Position numbers and translations under genes: made by a program. Below the pieces are notes generated by a model. The model ran no database searches. It was given only the letters and a program-made list of their open reading frames with translations, and was not told where the DNA came from. A stretch of 64,000 nucleotides of DNA from contig JAKSMW010000003.1 of the NCBI GenBank assembly GCA_024400395.1, positions 1 through 64,000 on the forward strand, written 5' to 3'. Below, piece after piece: positions 25,469 to 33,117 of the stretch (positions are counted from its first letter, which is position 1; each line of letters begins with the position of its first letter). The stretch is from Bacteroidales bacterium (GTDB taxonomy: Bacteria; Bacteroidota; Bacteroidia; Bacteroidales; F082).

Positions 25469-25483
25469 AACCGCGTAGCGGTT
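25469..25483 (+). repeat. AACCGC-type hairpin leader element (copy 3)
   Basis: AACCGC-GTA-GCGGTT is a perfect 6-bp stem, followed by T and CATATC. The S46 peptidase ATG is 37 bases downstream of the stem. Confidence 0.65.
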
Positions 25484-25519
25484 TCATATCCGTAACAACA
25501 ATAAAAATATCAATACAAA

Positions 25520-27739
25520 ATGAAAAAAGCATCATTGTTTTTCGCCCTCATCTTTGCCATGATGGGCATCGTCCGTGCCGACGAAGGCATGTGGCTCCCG
25601 ATGTTTGTGGAACGCCTCAACTACGTTGACATGCAGAAAATGGGTCTCCAGCTCACCCCCGAAGAGCTTTACAGCATCAACAACAGCAGCCTGAAAGACG
25701 CCATCGTCGGCCTCTCCAACGGCGACAAGCCACGCGGCTTCTTCTGCACAGGCGAGATCGTCTCCGACAACAGCCTCCTCTTCACCAACCACCATTGCGG
25801 CTACAGCTCAATCGCGGCCCTCTCGACGGTGGAGCACGACTACCTCAACGAAGGCTTCTGGGCAAGAAACTACAGCGAGGAGCTTCCCGCTGAAGGCGTA
25901 AGCGCCTCATTCCTCGTCAGAATGGAAGACGTGACAGAACAGATCCTCGGAGTCGTCAACGACACGATGGACTGGGCGGCACGCCAGAAGGCCATCAGCG
26001 CGAAGGCGAAGGAACTCGAAGCGGCCGCCTCTGAAGACGGCAAGCTCAACCCCGTCGTGAAAGGCTTCTTCGAAGGCAACGAATACTACATGTTCGTCTA
26101 TAAGACATACACCGACGTCCGCCTCGTCGGGACGGCACCGCAGTCGATAGGCAAGTTCGGCGGCGACACCGACAACTGGATGTGGCCCCGTCACACCTGC
26201 GACTTCAGCGTGTTCCGCGTCTATGCCGACGCCAACGGCGAACCGGCGGCCTACTCGGCCGACAACAAGCCGCTCACCCCGAAGCATCACCTCCCGATCA
26301 GCCTCGACGGAGTGCAGCAGGACGACTTCACGATGATCTGGGGCTTCCCCGGCTCGACAGAACGTTACATGACATCCTACGGCATCGACTACAACGTTGA
26401 CACATTCTACCCGATCGTACACGACGTCTTCAAAGCCGAGACCGATGTCATGGATGAATACATGATGGTTGACCAGGCCGTCAACATCAGCTACGCCGAC
26501 AGCAAGGCAGGCCTCGCCAACACATGGAAGAACTTCGAAGGCCAGATGAAGATGCTGCGCAAGAACAAAGTCGCCGAACGCAAGGCTGAACTTGAAAAAG
26601 AGTTCACGGCATGGGTCAATAAAAACGATGACCGCAAGGCGGAATACGGCGAGGTGCTCGGCACCCTCGAAGCGATGTACGCACAACTCAATGAAGTCTC
26701 CGGCACATTGTATTATCCGAACTTCGTGAGCCAGCTCAACCCGTTGGCGATGGCAGCCGAATTTATTGAATATCATGAGATTGCAACAAGCAAAGAAGTT
26801 TCAAAAGAAGATAAGGCCGCCGCAGCGGAAGCATTGAAAGAAATCGATGCCGATGCAATGTTCGCCGGTCTCGACACACGCGTTGAGAAGAAGATGCTCG
26901 TCGAAGTTATGAAGATTTACGGCAACCAATTCGCAACAGAAGAGCTTCCAGCCTCAATGCAGAAACTCATCAAGAAATACAAAGGCGACTGGGCGGCTCT
27001 CGCAAACGACGTCTATGAGACCTCAATGTTCAGCAACGCCGAAACGATGAAGGCATTCATCGAAAAACCAAACGTGAAGAAACTCGAAAAAGACCTCGCA
27101 TTCCAGATGGTCAACGGCATGATGGAACAGATTTATTCAGTCGTGCCGGCTTACAGAATGGCTAACATGGTCATCAGCGAAAACAACAACCTCTTCGTGA
27201 AAGGCCTCCGTGAGTTCTATGCGGAGACACAGCCTGGCAAGGTCCTCTATCCGGATGCAAACTCAACACTCAGAATGAGTTACGGTTCGGTCAAAGACTA
27301 CCAGCCCGCCGACGCTATCTCCTACGACTACGTCTGCACAGCCAACGGCGTCATCGAGAAATACATCCCTGGTGACTTCGAGTTCGACTCACCGAAACGA
27401 CTCATCGAACTCATCGAGAAGAGAGACTTCGGGCAGTACGCCGACAAGAACGGCGAACTCATCACCTGCTTCCTCTCGACCAACGACATCACAGGCGGCA
27501 ACTCGGGCAGCCCTATCATGAACGGCAAGGGCGAACTCATCGGCCTCGCCTTCGACGGCAACTGGGAGGCGATGAGCGGCGACGTCAACTTCGAGCCTAC
27601 ACTCCAGAGGACCATCAACGTTGACATCCGCTACGTGCTGTTCATCATCGACAAGCTCTCCGGCGCGACCAACCTCATCGACGAACTCGACATCCACAAG
27701 GCGATGCCGGAGCCGGTCAGAGTTGAAGACGCAGAGTAG
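25520..27739 (+). CDS. S46 family dipeptidyl peptidase, DPP7 type
   Basis: This 739-residue periplasmic serine peptidase removes dipeptides from peptide N-termini. A signal peptide (1-20) is followed by the catalytic His region TNHHCGYSS (H91/H92) and an acidic partner in WMWPRHTCDFSVFRVY. The nucleophile is S662 in GGNSGSP. Eighteen residues after the nucleophile is a glycine (FDGN), where DPP11 enzymes carry an arginine that selects acidic P1 residues. The glycine indicates DPP7-type preference for hydrophobic P1. Together with DPP4 and the M1/M49-like enzymes it forms a peptide-degrading set. Confidence 0.93.
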   Translation: MKKASLFFALIFAMMGIVRADEGMWLPMFVERLNYVDMQKMGLQLTPEELYSINNSSLKDAIVGLSNGDKPRGFFCTGEIVSDNSLLFTNHHCGYSSIAALSTVEHDYLNEGFWARNYSEELPAEGVSASFLVRMEDVTEQILGVVNDTMDWAARQKAISAKAKELEAAASEDGKLNPVVKGFFEGNEYYMFVYKTYTDVRLVGTAPQSIGKFGGDTDNWMWPRHTCDFSVFRVYADANGEPAAYSADNKPLTPKHHLPISLDGVQQDDFTMIWGFPGSTERYMTSYGIDYNVDTFYPIVHDVFKAETDVMDEYMMVDQAVNISYADSKAGLANTWKNFEGQMKMLRKNKVAERKAELEKEFTAWVNKNDDRKAEYGEVLGTLEAMYAQLNEVSGTLYYPNFVSQLNPLAMAAEFIEYHEIATSKEVSKEDKAAAAEALKEIDADAMFAGLDTRVEKKMLVEVMKIYGNQFATEELPASMQKLIKKYKGDWAALANDVYETSMFSNAETMKAFIEKPNVKKLEKDLAFQMVNGMMEQIYSVVPAYRMANMVISENNNLFVKGLREFYAETQPGKVLYPDANSTLRMSYGSVKDYQPADAISYDYVCTANGVIEKYIPGDFEFDSPKRLIELIEKRDFGQYADKNGELITCFLSTNDITGGNSGSPIMNGKGELIGLAFDGNWEAMSGDVNFEPTLQRTINVDIRYVLFIIDKLSGATNLIDELDIHKAMPEPVRVEDAE

Positions 27740-27755
27740 TTTATAAATCATAGAT

Positions 27756-27850
27756 ACCCTGATTCCGCAGGACGGATTTGCATTGATGTGAATGTGGCTT
27801 CAAAGCCATGAAAACGCAAGCGATCCATACTGCGGAGTTAGGGTTTTTTG
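27756..27850 (+). ncRNA. Candidate structured RNA or compound terminator
   Basis: Two 15-base arms (27756-27770 and 27830-27844) pair fully, with two G-U pairs, around a 59-base interior. The interior forms a second stem (GGAT/ATCC plus TTGC/GCAA) and an apical hairpin (TGGC/GCCA). A T run follows at 27844-27849. It lies 16 bases after the S46 peptidase stop and before the pcrB promoter. It could be a small RNA with its own terminator-like end, or an unusually elaborate terminator. I do not recognise a known family. Confidence 0.45.
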
Positions 27851-27910
27851 TTCATTCGACAAAAAATTATACTTTTTTGAAGTTCTTGTTTCCCTTTTTG
27901 AAATAATTCG

Positions 27911-27918
27911 TATTTTTG
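27911..27918 (+). promoter_or_regulatory. -7 promoter box (TATTTTTG) for pcrB
   Basis: Plus-strand TATTTTTG, 24 bases before the ATG at 27943. Confidence 0.55.
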
Positions 27919-27942
27919 CCATCTTAAAATCATTTTTTGAAA

Positions 27943-28677
27943 ATGGCTATTTACGAGAGATTTCAAGATAAGACACGGAAGAAGTTGGCGGTTCTGATTG
28001 ACCCCGACAAGCCGACGGACGCGCAGGTGCTGTCGATTGTGGCGAAGGCCAACGCCGCAGACGTGGATTTCTTTTTCGTCGGGGGCAGCCTGCTTACCAC
28101 CGACAGCCTTGAACACTGCATCAGGCTGATAAAGGCGAACTCCGACATCCCGGTGCTTATTTTCCCAGGCAACTCATTGCAAATCAGTAAGTATTGCGAC
28201 GGATTCCTGCTTCTTTCGCTTATCTCGGGAAGAAATGCGGAGATGCTCATCGGTCGTCATGTCGTGGCGGCCCCGTATCTCAAACTGTTTGGCAATGAAA
28301 TCATTCCGACAGGATACATGCTCATCGACAGCGGCCGCATGACGTCAGTCTCTTATATGAGCGACACCACGCCGATACCGCACGACAAAGACGACATCGC
28401 GATGTGCACGGCGATGGCGGGCGAGATGCTCGGACTGAAGCTCATTTACCTTGAGGGCGGCTCCGGCGCGACAAACCCGGTCTCCAACTCCATGATTTCC
28501 AAAGTGAAACAGATGATTAACGTCCCGCTCATCGTGGGCGGCGGCATCAGCACCCCGGAGATGGCGGCGGAAAAAGCAAAGGCCGGCGCCGACATCATCT
28601 GCATAGGAACGAAATTCGAACAAGACCCGGAAATGCTCCAGCGTTTCGCCGACATGATACATTCTGTTAAACAATGA
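27943..28677 (+). CDS. Geranylgeranylglyceryl phosphate synthase (PcrB family)
   Basis: This 244-residue TIM-barrel prenyltransferase joins a polyprenyl diphosphate to glycerol 1-phosphate. Family marks are AVLIDPDKPTDAQ, FFFVGGSLLTTDSLE, LIFPGNSLQIS, AAPYLKLFGNEIIPTGYMLID, LIYLEGGSGATNPVS and VPLIVGGGISTPEMA. Bacteroidota members with this pattern have been assigned to the geranylgeranyl-type group; the chain length here is inferred, not shown. The ATG at 27943 is used; a TTG two codons upstream is unnecessary. The product's role in a bacterium is not clear. Confidence 0.92.
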   Translation: MAIYERFQDKTRKKLAVLIDPDKPTDAQVLSIVAKANAADVDFFFVGGSLLTTDSLEHCIRLIKANSDIPVLIFPGNSLQISKYCDGFLLLSLISGRNAEMLIGRHVVAAPYLKLFGNEIIPTGYMLIDSGRMTSVSYMSDTTPIPHDKDDIAMCTAMAGEMLGLKLIYLEGGSGATNPVSNSMISKVKQMINVPLIVGGGISTPEMAAEKAKAGADIICIGTKFEQDPEMLQRFADMIHSVKQ

Positions 28678-28735
28678 TTAATCACCTAATCACCTCAAAC
28701 CCCTAATCACCTAAATCACCTGAATAACTAAAAAT
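28678..28735. repeat. Short-period CACCTAAT array
   Basis: About six degenerate 8-10-base units (AATCACCT, CAAACCCCT, AAATCACCT) run from the pcrB stop codon to just before the DPP4 start. Confidence 0.6.
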
Positions 28736-28743
28736 TCCATACA

Positions 28744-30885
28744 ATGAAAAAACTCATTTTGACAGCATTCGCGATGATGTTCGTTTTAACATCATTCGCA
28801 CAGGAGAAGAAGATGCTCACTCCGGAAGACGCATCTTACAACAACCGCAGCCTTTACCCGAAGAGCAAGAGCTACAAGTGGATGGCCGACACCGACAAAT
28901 TCGTCTTCACGGAAGACGGCGTCCTCATGGTGCAGTCGCCGGGAGCGAAGTCGGCAAACGCGTTGCTCAACCTCGACCAGGTCAACATCATGGCGAAAAA
29001 CAGCGGATACGTGGAGTTCAAGCGCGTGCCTAACATCACCTGGACCAACGAGAACGTCGGTTATTTCTACAAATCTGAAGAAGACGGAAGCGTCAGCCTC
29101 AATTCGTTGAGTCTCAGCGCGAAGTCGATGAAGAAGATCACCACGGTCCCAGCGGATGCAGAGAACCACACCATCACCGAGGCCACGATGCGCGTCGCAT
29201 ATACCATCGGCAACGACCTCTACGTCGCCGACGGCACGAAGCAGCTCCGTCTCACCAACAACCCCGAACACGTCATCGCCGGACAGTCGGTGCACCGCAA
29301 CGAGTTCGCCATCGACGGCGGAATCTTCTGGTCGCCCGACGGCAGCAAGATCGCATATTACCTCATGGACGAAAGCATGGTGACAGACTATCCGCTCGTT
29401 GACATCACGGCACGCGTCGCAACAGCCACACCTATTAAATATCCTATGGCCGGAATGACTTCGCACATCGTGAAACTCCATGTCTATGACTTCAATACAG
29501 GCAAGGACATCGTGATGAAGACAGGCGAGCCGGAAGACCATTATCTCACCGCGATTACTTGGAACAACGACAACCAGCATGTATATATCGGTGAACTGAA
29601 CCGCGGACAGAACTCCTTGGATTTCAACGAGTACGACGCCTTGACGGGTAAGTTCACCAAGACGATTTTCCATGATGAGGACGAACAATACGTCGAGCCG
29701 GTCGGCCCGGCGCATTTCCTTCCGGGAAGCACAACCGAGTTCGTGTGGCTCGCACAACGCGACGGATATTATCACATCTGGCTTCATAACACCAAGACAC
29801 TCAACGCGAAACAAATTGAAAAAGGCGATTACGTCGTCACTTCATTTGACGGCTTCGACGGCAACGGCAACGCTTATTATACATCAACCGAAGTCAGCCC
29901 GTTGCAGCGTCATTTCTACAAGGTGAACCTAAAGAACGGAAAAAAGACGCAGATCACGAAGGTTCACGGGACGCACTCGGTTCTCCCGAGCAAGAGCGGC
30001 AACTATTATCTCGACTTCTATTCAAGCACCGACGTGGCGAGAGCCGTTGACCTTCATTATGTCAAAGGCGATTTCACCGAAAACCTCTACACCGCCGCCG
30101 ACCCGCTCAAGGAATGCAACATCGGGACCGTTGAACTCGGCGAGCTGAAGGCCGAAGACGGACAGACGCTTTACACACGTCTCATCAAGCCTTACAACTT
30201 CGACCCTAACAAGAAATACCCCGTCATCATCTACGTCTATGGCGGCCCTCACGCACAGATGATCACCGACGAGTGGACAGCCGGGGCGGGCATCTACCTG
30301 CATTACCTCTCGCAGGAAGGCTTCATCGTCTTCACCTTGGATAACAGAGGCTCGGCCGACCGCGGCGAGGCCTTCGAACAGGTCATTCACCGCCAGTGCG
30401 GACAGTGCGAGATGCGCGACCAGATGGTCGGCGTGAAATATCTCAAGTCACTTCCTTTCGTCGATGCAGAACGTATCGGGACAGACGGCTGGAGCTACGG
30501 CGGTTTCATGTCAACATCATTGAAAATCAATTATCCTGAATCAATAAAGGTCAGCGTGGCGGGCGGCCCGGTCATCGACTGGAAATATTATGAAATCATG
30601 TACGGCGAACGTTACATGGACACGCCGGAGGAAAATCCTGAAGGCTATGAACTGACTTGTCTCGAAAACAAGACCGACAAGCTCCAGGGCAAGCTCCTCA
30701 TCATCCATTGCACGACAGACCCGACGGTGGTGTGGCAGCACAGCCTCAGTTTCGTCGAAAACTGCATCCACAACGGCAAACAACTCGACTATTTCGTGTA
30801 TCCCGGCCATGACCACAACGTCTATGGCATGGACAGAGCGCATCTCATCACGAAGATCACCGAATATTTCAAAGCCAACCTTTAG
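28744..30885 (+). CDS. S9B dipeptidyl peptidase IV family
   Basis: This 713-residue exported serine peptidase releases X-Pro dipeptides. A signal peptide (1-19) precedes an eight-bladed propeller (about 40-470) with the EE-containing substrate helix region, then an alpha/beta-hydrolase domain. Catalytic residues are S584 (GWSYGGFMS), D659 (HCTTDPTVVW) and H691 (GHDHNVYG). YVYGGPHAQMITDEW and FTLDNRGSADRGEAFEQ are typical of the S9B group. The length matches Porphyromonas-type DPP4. It complements the DPP7-type enzyme upstream in peptide use. Confidence 0.93.
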   Translation: MKKLILTAFAMMFVLTSFAQEKKMLTPEDASYNNRSLYPKSKSYKWMADTDKFVFTEDGVLMVQSPGAKSANALLNLDQVNIMAKNSGYVEFKRVPNITWTNENVGYFYKSEEDGSVSLNSLSLSAKSMKKITTVPADAENHTITEATMRVAYTIGNDLYVADGTKQLRLTNNPEHVIAGQSVHRNEFAIDGGIFWSPDGSKIAYYLMDESMVTDYPLVDITARVATATPIKYPMAGMTSHIVKLHVYDFNTGKDIVMKTGEPEDHYLTAITWNNDNQHVYIGELNRGQNSLDFNEYDALTGKFTKTIFHDEDEQYVEPVGPAHFLPGSTTEFVWLAQRDGYYHIWLHNTKTLNAKQIEKGDYVVTSFDGFDGNGNAYYTSTEVSPLQRHFYKVNLKNGKKTQITKVHGTHSVLPSKSGNYYLDFYSSTDVARAVDLHYVKGDFTENLYTAADPLKECNIGTVELGELKAEDGQTLYTRLIKPYNFDPNKKYPVIIYVYGGPHAQMITDEWTAGAGIYLHYLSQEGFIVFTLDNRGSADRGEAFEQVIHRQCGQCEMRDQMVGVKYLKSLPFVDAERIGTDGWSYGGFMSTSLKINYPESIKVSVAGGPVIDWKYYEIMYGERYMDTPEENPEGYELTCLENKTDKLQGKLLIIHCTTDPTVVWQHSLSFVENCIHNGKQLDYFVYPGHDHNVYGMDRAHLITKITEYFKANL

Positions 30886-30933
30886 GGTTGAAAGTTTGTA
30901 AAGTTCATAAAGTGGAAAGTTCATAAAGTAGAA

Positions 30934-30967
30934 AGAGGCTGGCGCAATTTGTTTTGCGCCAGCCTCT
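30934..30967 (+). terminator. Strong terminator hairpin after the DPP4 gene
   Basis: A perfect 14-bp stem (AGAGGCTGGCGCAA with its complement) and a TTTGTT loop, followed by TACTTTT. It may also end the convergent mlaD transcript. Confidence 0.75.
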
Positions 30968-31010
30968 TACTTTTACCTAACGACCTAAACACCTAAAACT
31001 CCTCAAACCC

Positions 31011-31916
31011 CTAAAACACCTTCACCCTGATGTATTTCTTCGGGTTCTCCTCGATTTTCTTGATCAGGACACCGAGGTTGTCAACGGTTTTTGTCAGGTT
31101 GATGTAAAGCGAATCGTTGTTGAGCAGAAGTCCTGCAGAGCCTTCGCCGTTTTTGAGGTTCGTGGTGATGACGTCAAGGTTGTCGATTGTTGACTGCAAT
31201 GATGCAACCAATTGGTTGTATTTGATTTGCGCGAGCGAATCGCTCACCGCCGAAAGGTTTTCCGAGATGTTTCCGACGTTCTCGACGATGTCTGTGATGT
31301 TGCCTTTCTCTGAACTCATGATCTGTTGCAGGTCATTTGAAATCTTGTTCAAGTTGTTGAGTGAGACTGAAAGGTCGTTCACGCCTTTTTTCACGTCGGC
31401 GCGTGTCGTTGCGTCCAAGACCGAGTTGAGGCTTCCGACGAGCGTGTCTATTGACATCACCAATGTCTCGACTTTGTTTTTGAGCGGCATCAGTTCAGTG
31501 GAGATCATTTCGGTGATACCGTTGTCGATGCTTGACGCGAGGGTGTCGCCGAGTTTGGCGTCTGTGCTTGAGTTTCCAAGAATGATGTTTATTGATTTGG
31601 AGCCGAGGAGCGAGCCGGTGATGCACGCCTTGCTGTCGGCCGGGATGCGGATGTTCCTGCTTGCGGTGAACTTCACGATTATCGAGCCGTCTTGGTTCGG
31701 GTTGAAAAACAACTCTTCGACCTGCCCGACAAGCATTCCGTTCACAAGGACTTTGTTGGCAGGTGCAAGTTCGTCAACATTCTGATATACAGCGTAATAA
31801 TAAGGATATTCTTCGAGCAGCGACTTGCCTTTCAGGAAGTTATAACCCCAGATGAACAAAATGAGGGCGCCGACAAACGAAAGCCCGATGATGCCAGATT
31901 TTCTCTTATTCTCCAT
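31011..31916 (-). CDS. MlaD/MCE family substrate-binding membrane protein
   Basis: This 301-residue protein has one N-terminal membrane helix (about 8-27) and an MCE domain (about 37-115, starting YYYAVYQNVDELAPANKVLVNGMLVGQVE), followed by a long helical stretch rich in Leu, Asn and Ser. MCE proteins form hexameric rings that move phospholipids between membranes. The ATPase and permease partners are not in the window. Its start lies 1 base from the stop of the amidase gene, so the two form an operon. A short-period array follows the stop codon. Confidence 0.9.
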   Translation of the reverse strand: MENKRKSGIIGLSFVGALILFIWGYNFLKGKSLLEEYPYYYAVYQNVDELAPANKVLVNGMLVGQVEELFFNPNQDGSIIVKFTASRNIRIPADSKACITGSLLGSKSINIILGNSSTDAKLGDTLASSIDNGITEMISTELMPLKNKVETLVMSIDTLVGSLNSVLDATTRADVKKGVNDLSVSLNNLNKISNDLQQIMSSEKGNITDIVENVGNISENLSAVSDSLAQIKYNQLVASLQSTIDNLDVITTNLKNGEGSAGLLLNNDSLYINLTKTVDNLGVLIKKIEENPKKYIRVKVF

Positions 31917-31917
31917 T

Positions 31918-33066
31918 TTAATTTACCCTTTTACCGTTTTCAAATTTGGCGACGAAGGCATCCTTGTATTTTTTCGAGACGACTTCCCTGCGGTATTTCT
32001 CCGCTTCTTCTTTTGTACTGAAACAACCCGCCGTATATCTTATAAGTCCTTTATATTCATATACATATATATCTTCCAGACCTTTGAACGTGGCTCCTGG
32101 ATTCGCGACTTTTGAGCTTCTTGAAACAAACTGAACTCGGTAAACAACGCCGTTTTCGTCTTTAACAACGGTTTTGGTTTCTTGTTCTGTCTTGGCTGTG
32201 GTTTTGTTTTCCTGTTTCGTTTCGCTTTTCGCGACGGGTTCTGTTTCGGTTTTTGTCTCCGTTGATGCCATGTCATAAACCGACTGCGCTTCTTTTTCGT
32301 AGTTTGTCTTGTAGGTGCAGAACGCGCGGTAGATTGCCGATGCGATGTACGATTGTCCGTTGTCGTTTGTCAGGTAATCTTCTTCTTTGGGATTGGAGAT
32401 GAAGCCTATCTCGACCAGAATCGAGGGCATCGCTGTCTTGTAAAGCACCAGGAAACCGGCTTGTTGCACGCCTCTGTCGCCTCTCTTGGCTCTGTTCACC
32501 AATTCATCCTGAACATATTCCGCGAGTTGAAGCGATTCATCTTTGTATTCGCTTTGGATGTAGCTCATCGCGATGTAAGCCTCGGTGCTGTTCAGGTCGA
32601 AGCCGCCGTAGTGTTCGTCGGTGTTGTCTTCGTAAAGGATTGAAGCGTTTTCTTTCTTTGCGACGTTGAGGTTGGCGGCGTCGCGGTGCGCTCCCATGAC
32701 GTATGTCTCGGCACCGCCCGTCTTAGGCGAGTTGGCGACGGAGTTGCAGTGTATGGAGATGAAGACATCAGCATTGTTGCGGTTGGCGATGTTCGCGCGC
32801 TCGTAAAGGTCAACGGATGAGTCGTCGTCTCTCGTGTAGATGACTTTCACGTCAGGATATTTTTTCTTGATGTAATCACCGGTCTTCAAGGCGATTTTCA
32901 GCGTGATATTTTTTTCGTAAGATTTCGCTCCGACCGCCCCACAGTCCTTCCCGCCGTGCCCAGGGTCGATGACAACAGTCTTGATCTCACCCGTTTGTGC
33001 TTGAGTATCAGGCGTGAAAAGAAAAATACACCATATTAATATAAAAAATAATGATTTATAACTCAT
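31918..33066 (-). CDS. N-acetylmuramoyl-L-alanine amidase with SPOR domain
   Basis: This 382-residue exported amidase (signal peptide about 1-23 from the ATG at 33066) cleaves peptide stems from peptidoglycan during cell separation. The Amidase_3 zinc residues lie in VIDPGHGGKDCG, in a following Glu region (YERANIANRNNADVFISIHCNSV) and in the C-terminal Glu of SILVEIGFISNPKE. After a Thr/Glu/Lys-rich linker, the last 75 residues form a SPOR domain (YRVQFVSRSS and following, with RYTAGCFSTKEEAEKYRREV), which binds denuded septal glycan. The start at 33066 is favoured because the upstream frame crosses a promoter box at 33099-33106. Confidence 0.92.
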   Translation of the reverse strand: MSYKSLFFILIWCIFLFTPDTQAQTGEIKTVVIDPGHGGKDCGAVGAKSYEKNITLKIALKTGDYIKKKYPDVKVIYTRDDDSSVDLYERANIANRNNADVFISIHCNSVANSPKTGGAETYVMGAHRDAANLNVAKKENASILYEDNTDEHYGGFDLNSTEAYIAMSYIQSEYKDESLQLAEYVQDELVNRAKRGDRGVQQAGFLVLYKTAMPSILVEIGFISNPKEEDYLTNDNGQSYIASAIYRAFCTYKTNYEKEAQSVYDMASTETKTETEPVAKSETKQENKTTAKTEQETKTVVKDENGVVYRVQFVSRSSKVANPGATFKGLEDIYVYEYKGLIRYTAGCFSTKEEAEKYRREVVSKKYKDAFVAKFENGKRVN

Positions 33067-33073
33067 AATAACG

Positions 33074-33106
33074 TATCTTTGCAGTTTGAAATATTTTACA
33101 AAAGTA
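33074..33106. promoter_or_regulatory. Facing promoter boxes for the amidase and lptD genes
   Basis: TATCTTTG on the plus strand (33074-33081) serves the lptD gene, and TACTTTTG on the minus strand (33099-33106) serves the amidase. They lie 17 bases apart and the transcripts overlap, so one may hinder the other. Confidence 0.5.
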
Positions 33107-33117
33107 GATAAAAAATC

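Noticed and set aside
27756..27850. Structured element as a tRNA or tmRNA fragment
   Set aside because: There is no T-arm consensus or CCA-type acceptor arrangement, and the 15-bp closing stem is too long for a tRNA.
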